From contig DATJWY010000196.1 of assembly GCA_035500775.1 (NCBI GenBank), positions 1-15,692 on the forward strand: DNA of 15,692 bases, given 5' to 3'. This DNA is from DATJWY01 sp035500775 (lineage in GTDB: Bacteria; Pseudomonadota; Alphaproteobacteria; Acetobacterales; Acetobacteraceae). The translations under genes and the position numbers were made by a program. A model generated the notes under the pieces. That model made no database searches. It had not been told where the DNA came from and was given only the letters and a program-made list of their open reading frames with translations. Shown in pieces: positions 1 to 7,465 of this stretch (positions are counted from its first letter, which is position 1; every line of letters begins with the position of its first letter).

Positions 1-1
1 G

Positions 2-619
2 CCCGTGCCGGCGCCCGCCGAACCCGGCGCGCGGGTGATCGCGGTCGGGCACTCGCTCGGCTGCCTGTTGCTGCTCGGCGCCTTGCCGCCGGGTTGCGTC
101 GGGTTCATCGCCGTCAATGGGTTCAGCCGGTTTTGCGCCGCGCCGGATTTTCCAAATGGCGTTCCCACACGACTGCTGGAGCGCATGCTGGCCCGGTTGG
201 AGACGGAACCCGATGCGGTGCTGGCCGAGTTCCGGCGCCGTTGCGGCGCGCCGCCGCTGCAAGCGGGAAGCGCGCTCGATGCGGACCGGCGCGAACGCTT
301 GCGCGCCGGTCTGTTCGCCCTGCGCGACCGGGACGAGCGGGCGGCGGCTGGGGCGCTCGCCGTGCCCATGCTGGTGCTGGCGGGCGAGGCGGACCCGATC
401 GCGCCGCCGGCGCTGACACAGGCGAGCTTTCCCGGCCGGACGATCCTCTGGCGGGCGGGCGGCGGACACTTGCTGCCGCTGACCGATCCCGATTGGTGCG
501 CCGAGCGGATCGCCGCCTTCGCCGCCCCAGACCCCTTAAACGTGTGCGGGCCTGGGGGCGCTCGCCCCCAGCGGGGTGCGGGGCAGCGCCTCGCTGCTTC
601 ACTAAAAAGGTGCGTATGA
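2..619 (+). CDS. bioH: BioH-like pimeloyl-ACP methyl ester esterase (5' end outside window)
   Basis: Alpha/beta hydrolase expected to cleave the methyl ester of pimeloyl-ACP, ending the fatty-acid-like phase of pimelate synthesis made possible by BioC. The frame is open to the left edge, so the N-terminus and first beta strands are missing; numbering here starts at the GTG at 5. The nucleophile elbow GHSLG gives Ser17, and the likely partners are Asp130 (GEADPIAP) and His155 (GGGHLLPL), in the right order and spacing for the triad. The lid segment (about 38-80) resembles BioH. It overlaps the bioC-bioD start by ATGA, supporting a biotin operon. The natural fold should end near residue 174; the last 30 residues are read from a palindromic repeat (see 535-600). 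BioG, BioV or another BioH analogue is possible, because the family is functionally interchangeable. Confidence 0.75.
   Translation, partial: PVPAPAEPGARVIAVGHSLGCLLLLGALPPGCVGFIAVNGFSRFCAAPDFPNGVPTRLLERMLARLETEPDAVLAEFRRRCGAPPLQAGSALDADRRERLRAGLFALRDRDERAAAGALAVPMLVLAGEADPIAPPALTQASFPGRTILWRAGGGHLLPLTDPDWCAERIAAFAAPDPLNVCGPGGARPQRGAGQRLAASLKRCV
535..600. repeat. Palindromic repeat, half copy inside the 3' end of bioH
   Basis: Two hairpins in a row: an 8-bp stem with a 4-nt loop at 552-571 and a 6-bp stem with a 3-nt loop at 583-597, preceded by CTTAA. The order CTTAA, CGGG, CTGGGG hairpin, CAGCGGG, small GC hairpin matches the right half of the 120-bp element at 7464-7583, with scattered substitutions. 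It is therefore probably a diverged half copy of the same repeat family. It is translated as the C-terminal tail of the esterase, up to the bioC-bioD start. It could also act as an RNA processing or attenuation structure between the two genes. Confidence 0.6.
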
Positions 620-2088
620 CCAGGAGCGGCCGCAAACCCGATCTCGCCCGCGCCTTCGGCGGCGCCGCCGCCAGCTACGAGGCGCATGCCCCGGTGCAAC
701 GCCGGGCCGCCGAGCAACTCGCCGCCCGGATCGTGGCGCTCGATCTGCCGCGTCCGCTGCGCGTGCTGGAAATCGGGTGCGGCACCGGCTTTCTCACCCG
801 GGCGCTGCGCCGGCATCTGCCGGAGGCGACGATCATCGCCACCGATCTCGCCCCGGCGATGGTGGCGGCCTGCCGCGCCGCCGCCAGGAACGCGACCGGG
901 GAGGTGGCCGAGGAAACGGGCGATCTGCATGTCCTGGCGATGGACGGGGAGCGCCCCGCCGTCGCGCCCGGCTTCGGGCTGATCTGCGCGAGCCTCGCCT
1001 TCCAGTGGTTCGAGGATCTGCCGGCGGCGCTCCGGCGGCTGGCGGCGCTGCTGGCGCCCGGCGGCGTGCTGGCCTGCGCGACGCTGGCGGAGGGCAGTCT
1101 CGCCGAGTGGGAACAGGCGCATGCGGCGGCCGGCCTGCAATCCGGCCTGCTGCGCTTCCCCACGGCGGAGGCGTTGCGCGCGCAGGGGCTCACGGTCGGG
1201 CTGGAGCGGATCGTCCAGCCCTTCCCGGACGGCATGACCTTCCTGCGCGATCTGCGGCGGATCGGCGCCCACCGGCCCCGCGCCGGGACGCGACCGCTCG
1301 GGCCGGGGGCGTTGCGGCGCGTGCTGGAGGCGTTTGCGGCCGACGGCGCCACCGCGTCCTATGAAGTCGCCTATTGCACCGCCCGCCGGCCCGGCGCCGC
1401 CGGGGTGTTCGTCACCGGCACGGATACCGGCGTGGGCAAGACGCTGGTTTCCGCCTGCCTGGCGCGGGCCTGGGGCGCCGAATACTGGAAGCCGGTGCAG
1501 ACCGGGCTGGCCGAGGAAGCGGGGGATACCCCGACCGTGCTCGCCCTCGCCGGACTGCCCCCGGAGCGTCTGCATCCGCCGGTCCATGCGCTCGCGGCGC
1601 CGCTATCGCCGGAGGCGGCGGGGGCGCTGGAGGGGGTGCGGGTCGATCTCGCTGGCTTCCGCCTGCCCGCCGCCCGGCGGCCGCTGGTCGTGGAAGGCGC
1701 GGGCGGCGTGCTCGTGCCGGTGAACGAGACCGATATGATGCTCGACCTGATGGAGCGTCTCGGCCTGCCGGCGGTATTGGTGGCGCGCAGCGGACTCGGG
1801 ACGCTCAATCACACCCTGCTCAGCCTCGGCGCGTTGCGGGCGCGTGGCGTGCCGGTGCTCGGCGTGGTGCTGAACGGCCCGGTCAATCCGGGCAACCGCG
1901 AGGCGATCGAGCGGCACGGGCAGGTGCGGGTGATCGCCGAGATCCCGCCCTTGCCGGAGGTGACGCCGGCGCGCATCGCCGAGGCGGCGGCGCGCATCCC
2001 GCCGCTCGCGGAGCTGCTCGCCGCCAGCGGGCCGTTCACGTCGGCTGCAGCTGCCGCGGCCGCCCTTCCTTATCCACCGCCACCATGA
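616..2088 (+). CDS. bioCD: Bifunctional BioC-BioD fusion: malonyl-ACP O-methyltransferase / dethiobiotin synthetase
   Basis: 490 residues carrying two biotin enzymes in one frame. Residues 1-260 are BioC, a SAM-dependent methyltransferase that caps malonyl-ACP: an SxxYEAHAPVQRRAA-type N-terminus, SAM loop LEIGCGTG (51-58), ATDLAP (75-80) and the BioC-like SLAFQWFEDL (126-135). Residues 264-471 are BioD, the ATP-dependent carboxylase forming the ureido ring: P-loop GTDTGVGKT (268-276, Lys275), KPVQTG (292-297), EGAGG (360-364) and nucleotide-base motif VVLNGP (417-422). The linker is only a few residues and has no stop or internal ATG; Val264 is encoded by GTG but lacks an obvious ribosome site. 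The chosen ATG has AAAAGG 6 nt upstream and overlaps the esterase stop. The last 17 codons, Ala-rich and ending in a proline run, lie antisense to the yciA 3' end. Confidence 0.88.
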   Translation: MTRSGRKPDLARAFGGAAASYEAHAPVQRRAAEQLAARIVALDLPRPLRVLEIGCGTGFLTRALRRHLPEATIIATDLAPAMVAACRAAARNATGEVAEETGDLHVLAMDGERPAVAPGFGLICASLAFQWFEDLPAALRRLAALLAPGGVLACATLAEGSLAEWEQAHAAAGLQSGLLRFPTAEALRAQGLTVGLERIVQPFPDGMTFLRDLRRIGAHRPRAGTRPLGPGALRRVLEAFAADGATASYEVAYCTARRPGAAGVFVTGTDTGVGKTLVSACLARAWGAEYWKPVQTGLAEEAGDTPTVLALAGLPPERLHPPVHALAAPLSPEAAGALEGVRVDLAGFRLPAARRPLVVEGAGGVLVPVNETDMMLDLMERLGLPAVLVARSGLGTLNHTLLSLGALRARGVPVLGVVLNGPVNPGNREAIERHGQVRVIAEIPPLPEVTPARIAEAAARIPPLAELLAASGPFTSAAAAAAALPYPPPP

Positions 2089-2455
2089 CGAACTTGGCCT
2101 CCGTGACGCGGACGCGGGGGGCGTCAATGGCGGGGCGAACCACCCAGACCTCGATGCCGATCGTGAGCGAGGTGCGGCCGGTGCGGTCGAGGTGAGCGTA
2201 GACGCACACATTGTCCCCGACCTTCACCGGCTGCAGGAAGGACAGGTTGGAGACGGCGGCTGTGACCACGCGCCCGCGCGCGAAGGAGGTCCCGGCGGAG
2301 CCGGCGGCAAGGTCCATCATCCCCATGATCCAGCCACCGAAAATATCGCCTGCCGGATTGGTGTCCGCGGGCATGGCCACGACGCGGATGATCATCTCAC
2401 CGCGAGGACCGGACTGTTCGGTGCCGGGACCGGGCTGTTGGGGCGCATCGGACAT
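2036..2455 (-). CDS. yciA: YciA-type acyl-CoA thioesterase (hotdog fold)
   Basis: 139-residue single hotdog-domain protein, the usual size of the YciA family, which hydrolyses a broad range of acyl-CoAs in the cytoplasm. The family signature is clear: PADTNPAGDIFGGWIMGMMD (30-48), then RVVTAAVSNLSFLQPVKVGD and the strand IEVWVV. Asp48 of GMMD aligns with the catalytic aspartate of the family; Asp37 in GDIFGG is also conserved. The start is supported by AGGA about 8 nt upstream. The gene converges on bioC-bioD and overlaps it by 53 bp at the 3' ends; 184 bp separate it from the divergent WxxGxW gene. A link to biotin synthesis is not required, since YciA is a general housekeeping enzyme, but acyl thioester chemistry is shared. 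Confidence 0.9.
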   Translation of the reverse strand: MSDAPQQPGPGTEQSGPRGEMIIRVVAMPADTNPAGDIFGGWIMGMMDLAAGSAGTSFARGRVVTAAVSNLSFLQPVKVGDNVCVYAHLDRTGRTSLTIGIEVWVVRPAIDAPRVRVTEAKFVMVAVDKEGRPRQLQPT

Positions 2456-2639
2456 CGTATCGTTCCTGACCTCAAGTTCGCGTGACAGCTGATAGGGTGA
2501 CGCCTGACGTGTCGAGGGGGCCTGATCGTTTCTGGCTGCATGGCGCGTGCCACCGGGCCGCGCATCTCGGCTTCTCCGGTCCAGGATAGTACTCTACCGG
2601 GACGCTGCCGCAGACGCGCGTGTTCCAGGAGCTTACCTC

Positions 2640-3263
2640 ATGCGTCAACGCACTCTTCCGGTCGTTGCCGTCCTCGCCCTCGCCGCGCTGAGCGGCGCGG
2701 CCTCGGGGCAGGGGGTTTCGACCCGGTCCAGCAACACCACGCCGTACGATACACGCTCGCAAATCGCCCCGCGCCTGCCAACGCCGGCGGTCGGCGCGGA
2801 TACGCGGCCGTGGCGCTACCTGGAGAATGCGCGGCGGGCGCTCGCCGCCGGCCACACCGGCGAGGCGCAGGAGGCGCTGGAGCGCGCCGAAACCAGGCTG
2901 CTCAACAGCACCCCAACGGGAGGCGCGCCGGAAATGCCGGGCGGGCTGATCCATGATGTCGGCGATGCGCGGCGGGCGCTTGGCCTGCACGACACCGCCA
3001 GCGCCCTCCGCATCCTCGACGGCATCCTCGCGCGCCTGCCGCCGGAAACCGGCGCGCCGGCGGGCGGGCCGGAACCGCCGCCCGCCGCCTGGGTGCCGGG
3101 GCAATGGGTCTGGGACGGATTTCAGTATGTCTGGATGCCGCCACATCCGATCGGCCCTCCGCCGACCGCCATGCCACCCGCCGCCTCGCCATCCGGGAAC
3201 AAGCCGGCGCATTGGGAATGGCTCGGCAATGGCTGGGTCTGGGTGCCGGCGGGCTGGCGATGA
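2640..3263 (+). CDS. Secreted WxxGxW-repeat protein of unknown function
   Basis: 207 residues from an ATG preceded by AGGAG at 8 nt. Residues 1-22 form a typical Sec signal peptide (basic MRQR, hydrophobic core, ASG/Q cleavage), so the protein is probably periplasmic. The middle (about 55-135) is helical and Ala/Arg-rich, with two similar helical segments (YLENARRALAAGHTGEAQEAL and DVGDARRALGLHDTASAL) that look like TPR-like hairpins. The C-terminus carries tryptophan-rich repeats, WVPGQWVWDGFQYVWMPPH and WEWLGNGWVWVPAGW, of the WxxGxW / YxWxxGxW type seen in envelope proteins of Proteobacteria. No catalytic motif is visible. The stop codon overlaps the start of dat by ATGA, so it is translated together with dat and the HAD gene. 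The function is unknown. Confidence 0.8.
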   Translation: MRQRTLPVVAVLALAALSGAASGQGVSTRSSNTTPYDTRSQIAPRLPTPAVGADTRPWRYLENARRALAAGHTGEAQEALERAETRLLNSTPTGGAPEMPGGLIHDVGDARRALGLHDTASALRILDGILARLPPETGAPAGGPEPPPAAWVPGQWVWDGFQYVWMPPHPIGPPPTAMPPAASPSGNKPAHWEWLGNGWVWVPAGWR

Positions 3264-4153
3264 GGCACAGGCGAGAGGCGTGCCCGCCGGGCCGCGTCGC
3301 CTACGTCAATGGCCGCTATTGTCCCCGGCCGGCGGCGCGGGTCGATGTCGAGGATCGCGGCTTTCAGTTCGGCGACGCCGTGTACGAGGTGGTGGCGCTG
3401 CGCGACGGCCATTTCCTGGACGAGGCGCGCCATCTCGACCGGCTGGACCGCAGCCTCGCCGCGCTGGCCATTCCGGCACCGATGCGCCGCGCCGCGTTGC
3501 GGCAGGTGTTGCGCGAGACGGCACGGCGGAACCGGGTGCGGGACGGGCTGGTCTATGTGCAGGTGACGCGCGGCGTTGCCCCGCGGGAGCACGCGCTCTC
3601 CGGGCCACCTCCACGCCCCGGTCTGATCGTCACCGCCCGTCGTCTCCCGTTGCGGCCGGAGTCGCTGGCGGACCGGGCCGCGAGCGCCATTACCTGGCCG
3701 GATGAGCGCTGGGCGCATTGCGACATCAAGACCACCAACCTGCTGCCCAATGTGCTCGCCCGGCAGGCGGCGCGGGCGCGGGGGGCGCAGGAGGCAATCC
3801 TTGTTGATCGGAACAGCATGGTGACGGAAGGAGCGGCAACCACGGTGTGGATCGTCGATGCGGAGGGCGTGTTACGCACCCGGGCCCTGGGGCCGGAGAT
3901 CCTGCCCGGCTGCACGCGGGCGGCGTTGCTGGCGGCGCTGCGCGCGCACGGCATTGCCTGCATCGAGGGCGCGTTCAGCCTCGACGCGCTGCGCCGGGCG
4001 CGCGAGGTGTTCCTGACCAGCGCGACCAGTTTCGTCAAACCGGTGCTGCGTCTCGATGGCGTCCCGGTCGGCGACGGTGCGATCGGGCCGGCGACCCGGG
4101 CGCTCGCCGCCATCCTGCTCCGCGCCCTGGCCGCCGAGGGAGGCGCGGCATGA
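3260..4153 (+). CDS. dat: D-amino-acid transaminase, PLP fold type IV
   Basis: 297-residue class IV aminotransferase, which moves the amino group between D-amino acids (such as D-alanine or D-glutamate) and 2-oxo acids, feeding peptidoglycan precursors. Diagnostic D-AAT signatures are DRGFQFGDAVYEVV (32-45, with substrate-side Tyr42), TRGVAPREH (103-111, whose Arg109 and His111 match the carboxylate-binding Arg-x-His of bacterial D-AATs), the PLP lysine Lys157 in CDIKTTNLLPNVLA, and VTEGAATTVW with Glu190. These separate it from branched-chain aminotransferase and aminodeoxychorismate lyase, which share the fold. The ATG overlaps the stop of the upstream gene (ATGA), and its own stop overlaps the HAD gene the same way. 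Its position just upstream of hfq-hflX is recurrent in alphaproteobacteria. Confidence 0.9.
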   Translation: MRHRREACPPGRVAYVNGRYCPRPAARVDVEDRGFQFGDAVYEVVALRDGHFLDEARHLDRLDRSLAALAIPAPMRRAALRQVLRETARRNRVRDGLVYVQVTRGVAPREHALSGPPPRPGLIVTARRLPLRPESLADRAASAITWPDERWAHCDIKTTNLLPNVLARQAARARGAQEAILVDRNSMVTEGAATTVWIVDAEGVLRTRALGPEILPGCTRAALLAALRAHGIACIEGAFSLDALRRAREVFLTSATSFVKPVLRLDGVPVGDGAIGPATRALAAILLRALAAEGGAA

Positions 4154-4830
4154 GCATGCCCCGCGTCCCGGCACCGGCGGTGCTGCTGTATGATTGGGAC
4201 AATACGCTCGTCGATGCCTGGGCGGGGGTCACCGCGGCGCTGAACGTGGTGTTCGACGCTTTCGGCATGCCGGGCTGGAGCGTCGCCGACGCGCGGGCGC
4301 GCATCCGTCTCTCCTTTCGGGACAGTTTTCCCGCCATTTTCGGCGCGGAATGGCAACGGGCGCGGGATCTGTTCCTGCCGGCGATGCGCGAGCGGCACAT
4401 GGAGGGACTGCGGCCGATGCCGGAGGTGGACATGCTGCTGGGCGTCGGCGCGATCCTGCCGCAGGGCGTGGTCTCCAACCGGGATGGCGCCTTCCTGCGC
4501 GCGGAAGTCACCCATCTCGGCTGGGAGGCGCGTTTCGGCGCGGTGGTCGGGGCGGGGGATACGGCGGCCGACAAGCCGGCGCCCGATCCGATCCTGGCGG
4601 CGCTGGCTCGGCTCGGCTTCGGGGCCGGGCCGCATGTCTGGTATCTCGGGGACACGGCGCTCGACATGCAGGCGGCGCGCGCGGCGGGGTGCACCGCCGT
4701 GCTGCTGGGGGATGCCGGCCATGATGGCGGCGTGGCGCGCGCTGGCCCCGATCTGCATTTCGCCGATGCCGGCATGGCGGCGAAACACTTGGCGCGCATG
4801 TTGCCTGGCAGGTCTGGCCTGCTAGAGTAG
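4150..4830 (+). CDS. HAD-superfamily phosphatase, phosphoglycolate-phosphatase-like
   Basis: 226-residue HAD hydrolase with the four motifs in order: motif I DWDNTL (15-20; nucleophile Asp15, acid/base Asp17), motif II VVSN (Ser109), motif III DKPAPDP (Lys142) and motif IV GDTALDMQAA (Asp168, Asp172). The cap domain between motifs I and II (about 22-100) is alpha-helical, as in subfamily IA. Motif I reads DWDNT rather than the usual DxDGT, a variant seen in a subset of alphaproteobacterial HAD proteins. The substrate is unknown; phosphoglycolate phosphatase would be the default annotation. The gene is translationally coupled to dat by an ATGA overlap and lies 127 bp upstream of hfq; its last codons contain the likely hfq promoter. 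Confidence 0.82.
   Translation: MSMPRVPAPAVLLYDWDNTLVDAWAGVTAALNVVFDAFGMPGWSVADARARIRLSFRDSFPAIFGAEWQRARDLFLPAMRERHMEGLRPMPEVDMLLGVGAILPQGVVSNRDGAFLRAEVTHLGWEARFGAVVGAGDTAADKPAPDPILAALARLGFGAGPHVWYLGDTALDMQAARAAGCTAVLLGDAGHDGGVARAGPDLHFADAGMAAKHLARMLPGRSGLLE
4801..4828 (+). promoter_or_regulatory. Candidate sigma-70 promoter for hfq
   Basis: TTGCCT at 4801-4806 and TAGAGT at 4823-4828 with a 16-bp spacer, lying in the last codons of the HAD gene. It would give hfq-hflX a start independent of the dat operon, with a leader of about 120 nt. The same TTGCCT plus 16-bp spacer arrangement appears at cysH. This rests only on pattern match. Confidence 0.4.
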
Positions 4831-4957
4831 GAAGATACGTCGCCGGTCGCGCCACGCCCAGCACGTCACCATCTGCATGGCCAGGACCGGAGGAGTGGCA
4901 GGTGCCGCTCCCCGAGGTCATGTCAGCCTTAATAACGACAAGAAGAGGAAGGCAGCC

Positions 4958-5275
4958 GTGGCCAACGAGAAATCACAGAATGTTCAGGACGTGTTCCTGA
5001 ACCATGTGCGCAAGGCCAAGACGCCGGTCACCGTATTCCTTGTGAACGGTGTGAAGCTGCAGGGCATCATCACCTGGTTCGACAATTTCTCCGTATTGCT
5101 GCGGCGGGATGGGCATACCCAGCTGGTGTACAAACACGCGATCAGCACGGTGATGCCGAGCGCGCCGATCCAGCTTTTCGACGCGACGAAGCCGGAGGGA
5201 GCCACGACCTCCGCCGGAACCCGGGACCATGCGCCGGGGAGCCATGATTTCGGCTCCGCCGATGGCGGCCACTGA
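4958..5275 (+). CDS. hfq: RNA chaperone Hfq (GTG start)
   Basis: 105-residue Sm-like hexameric RNA chaperone that pairs small RNAs with mRNAs. Sm1 and Sm2 motifs are intact: QDVFLN (10-15), VFLVNGVKLQGIITWFDNF (26-44) and the proximal-face YKHAISTVMPS (58-68, with Lys59-His60). The rim patch is RKAK (18-21), more modest than the RRER of enterobacteria. The C-terminal tail (about 75-105) is low-complexity. I chose GTG at 4958 because AGAGGAAGG lies 6-7 nt upstream and the protein then begins MANEKSQNVQ, as family members do; the in-frame ATG at 4877 would add 27 unrelated residues. hflX follows directly, the classical hfq-hflX pair. Confidence 0.95.
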   Translation: MANEKSQNVQDVFLNHVRKAKTPVTVFLVNGVKLQGIITWFDNFSVLLRRDGHTQLVYKHAISTVMPSAPIQLFDATKPEGATTSAGTRDHAPGSHDFGSADGGH

Positions 5276-5285
5276 ACCGGGCGCA

Positions 5286-6626
5286 ATGAACGGAGCAGGG
5301 GGCGACGGCGCCCCCGCGGGCCTGACCCGCGCCGCGGTCATTCTGCCCTGGGAGCGCGCGGACCGGCAGGATCAGGCGCGCGCCGCCGAGGCCAGGCTGG
5401 CCGAGGCGGTCGGCCTCGCGGCCTCCATCTCCCTGGTGATCGTTCACACCGCCATCCTGCCTTTACGGCAGCGCCGGCCAGCCACCTTGCTTGGCGAGGG
5501 GCAGGTTGCCGCGCAGCAGGCGGCGCTGGAGGAGGCCGGAGTCGCGGTCGCGGTGGTGGATGCGGCGCTGACTCCGGTGCAGCAGCGCAATCTTGAGCGC
5601 GCATGGGGCTGCAAGGTGATCGACCGCACCGGCCTCATCCTCGACATCTTCGGCGAGCGCGCCCGCACCAAGGAAGGCGCGTTGCAGGTCGAGCTGGCGC
5701 ATCTCGATTACCAACGCAGCCGGCTCGTGCGGTCCTGGACCCACCTTGAACGCCAGCGCGGCGGCTTCGGCTTCCTTGGCGGCCCCGGCGAGACGCAGAT
5801 CGAGGCGGACCGCCGGATGATCGGCGAGCGCATGGTCCGCCTGCGGCGGGAGCTGGAGCAGGTACGGCGCACGCGCGGCCTGCACCGGCAGGCACGGCGG
5901 CGGGTGCCGTTCCCGATCGTCGCCCTGGTCGGGTACACCAATGCCGGCAAATCCACCCTGTTCAACGCCCTGACCGGCGCCTCGGTGCATGCGCAGGACC
6001 AGCTCTTCGCGACGCTCGATCCCACCATGCGCGGGCTGCGCCTGCCGTCCGGGCGGCGGATCATCCTCTCCGACACCGTGGGCTTCATCAGCGACCTGCC
6101 GACCGAGCTGGTCGCCGCCTTCCGCGCCACGCTGGAGGAGGTGGCCGAGGCGGACGTGATCCTGCATGTGCGCGATGCCGCGCACCCGGACACGCTGGCG
6201 CAGCGCGCGGACGTGTTCGGCGTGCTCGACGGCATGGTCCGGGACGGGGTGCTGGACGAGGCCTGGCCGGACCGCACCATCGAGGTGCTGAACAAGGCCG
6301 ATCTGCTCGGCGGTGTCGAGCAGGCGGTGCTGGACGGAGCGCTGGAAGGCGCGGCGCGGGGCGGCGTCGCCGTCTCCGCGATCACCGGGGAAGGGTTGCC
6401 GGCGCTGCGCGAGGCGATCGATCATCGCATCGCCGCCGGCATGGAGGAGAGCGATTACACCCTCGCGCCCGCGGACGGCGCCAATCTCGCCTGGCTCTAT
6501 CAGCATGGCGAGGTCATCGCGCGGCGCGACGAGGAGAACGCGATCCACGTCACCGTCCGTTTGCTGCCGGCCGACCGGGCGCGCTTCGAAAGCCAGATCG
6601 GCGTCGATGATGGAGATGCCGGGTGA
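5286..6626 (+). CDS. hflX: GTPase HflX, ribosome-associated
   Basis: 446 residues from ATG 5286. HflX is a translation-factor-class GTPase that splits stalled or heat-damaged ribosomes. The N-terminal HflX domain contains the family-specific GGPGETQIEADRR just before the coiled-coil region; the G domain has G1 GYTNAGKST (216-224), G3 DTVGF (263-267), G4 NKAD (336-339) and G5 SAITG (364-368). A small C-terminal domain follows. The start is uncertain: in-frame ATGs at 5229, 5244 and 5262 would overlap hfq, and none, including 5286, has a strong ribosome site, although GGGGAG lies just before 5244. I took the first ATG after the hfq stop (10 nt). The stop overlaps the next gene, consistent with one transcript with hfq. 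Confidence 0.93.
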   Translation: MNGAGGDGAPAGLTRAAVILPWERADRQDQARAAEARLAEAVGLAASISLVIVHTAILPLRQRRPATLLGEGQVAAQQAALEEAGVAVAVVDAALTPVQQRNLERAWGCKVIDRTGLILDIFGERARTKEGALQVELAHLDYQRSRLVRSWTHLERQRGGFGFLGGPGETQIEADRRMIGERMVRLRRELEQVRRTRGLHRQARRRVPFPIVALVGYTNAGKSTLFNALTGASVHAQDQLFATLDPTMRGLRLPSGRRIILSDTVGFISDLPTELVAAFRATLEEVAEADVILHVRDAAHPDTLAQRADVFGVLDGMVRDGVLDEAWPDRTIEVLNKADLLGGVEQAVLDGALEGAARGGVAVSAITGEGLPALREAIDHRIAAGMEESDYTLAPADGANLAWLYQHGEVIARRDEENAIHVTVRLLPADRARFESQIGVDDGDAG

Positions 6627-7465
6627 TGGTTTCGGTCGCGCAGGCGGAAGAACTGGCGCACTTGCTGCGCGCGGCCGCGCGCGCGGAGATCATGCCCCGC
6701 TTTCGCCGCCTCGGCGGGGATGCGGTGCGCGCCAAATCCGGGCCGCTCGATCTCGTCACCGAGGCGGATGAGGCGGCGGAGACGCTGATCACCGCCAGTC
6801 TGACGCGGCTTTTCCCTGGCGCCGTGGTGGTCGGGGAGGAAGCCGCATCCCGCGATCCGGGCCTGATCGGCCGGCTTGCCGACGCGGACCTCGCCTTTGT
6901 CGTCGATCCGATCGATGGCACGGCCAATTACGTGGCCGGCCTGCCGCTGTTCGGCGTGATGGCGGCGGCCGTCTCGCGCGGCGAGGTGATCGCCGCGGTG
7001 ATCCATGACCCGGTGATCGACGACAGCGCCATCGCGGTGCGCGGGGAGGGGGCCTGGACGCTCTCGGCCACGGGCGAGCGCGCCGATCTGCGCGTCGCCG
7101 CGCCGGTGCCGGTCACGGCGATGACGGGCGCGGTGTCCTGGCGCTTCATGCCGCCTCCGCTGCGCGGAACCGTGCTGCGGCATCTCGATCGTGTCGCCCT
7201 GAGCTGGGACCATCGCTGCGCCGCGCATCAATATCGCAGCCTGGTGGCGGGACATTGCCACTACCTCGTCTTTTATCGGCTGATGCCCTGGGATCATCTG
7301 CCCGGCTTGCTGCTGCACCGGGAGGCCGGTGGCTATGCCGCGCATTTCGACGGCTCACCGCACCGTCCAGCCGACACCACCGGCGGCCTGATCGCGGCCC
7401 CGGACCGGGACAGCTGGGAGGCGTTGCGCGCGGCGTTGCTCGACGCGGACTTGGAGGGGCAGTAA
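6626..7465 (+). CDS. Inositol-monophosphatase-family phosphatase (possible histidinol-phosphatase)
   Basis: 279-residue Mg-dependent phosphatase of the IMPase/FBPase/CysQ superfamily. Metal-binding motifs are VVGEEAA (Glu71), DPIDGTANY (94-102; Asp94, Asp97) and the C-terminal PWDHLPGLLLHREAGG (221-236, Asp223), all intact. Substrates in the family include myo-inositol phosphate, histidinol phosphate, PAP and NADP; alphaproteobacterial members are often annotated as HisN, but the sequence alone does not decide. The ATG overlaps the hflX stop by one base (TGATG); a GTG directly before it (6623) is the alternative. GGAG lies about 10 nt upstream of it. The stop codon TAA at 7463-7465 is shared with the first bases of the palindromic element, suggesting that the element inserted or grew against the gene end. 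Confidence 0.85.
   Translation: MVSVAQAEELAHLLRAAARAEIMPRFRRLGGDAVRAKSGPLDLVTEADEAAETLITASLTRLFPGAVVVGEEAASRDPGLIGRLADADLAFVVDPIDGTANYVAGLPLFGVMAAAVSRGEVIAAVIHDPVIDDSAIAVRGEGAWTLSATGERADLRVAAPVPVTAMTGAVSWRFMPPPLRGTVLRHLDRVALSWDHRCAAHQYRSLVAGHCHYLVFYRLMPWDHLPGLLLHREAGGYAAHFDGSPHRPADTTGGLIAAPDRDSWEALRAALLDADLEGQ

Noticed and set aside
94..615. Upstream extension of the bioC-bioD frame to a start at 94
   Set aside because: It lies entirely over the esterase in another frame, its translation is Arg/Ala-rich without domains, and BioC homologues begin near the ATG at 616.
3553..4788. 411-codon open frame on the - strand across dat and the HAD gene
   Set aside because: Both + strand genes carry complete catalytic motifs; the antisense frame has none.
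5463..6548. 361-codon open frame on the - strand across hflX
   Set aside because: It is antisense to a clear GTPase; long shadow frames are expected in high-GC DNA and this one shows no domain.
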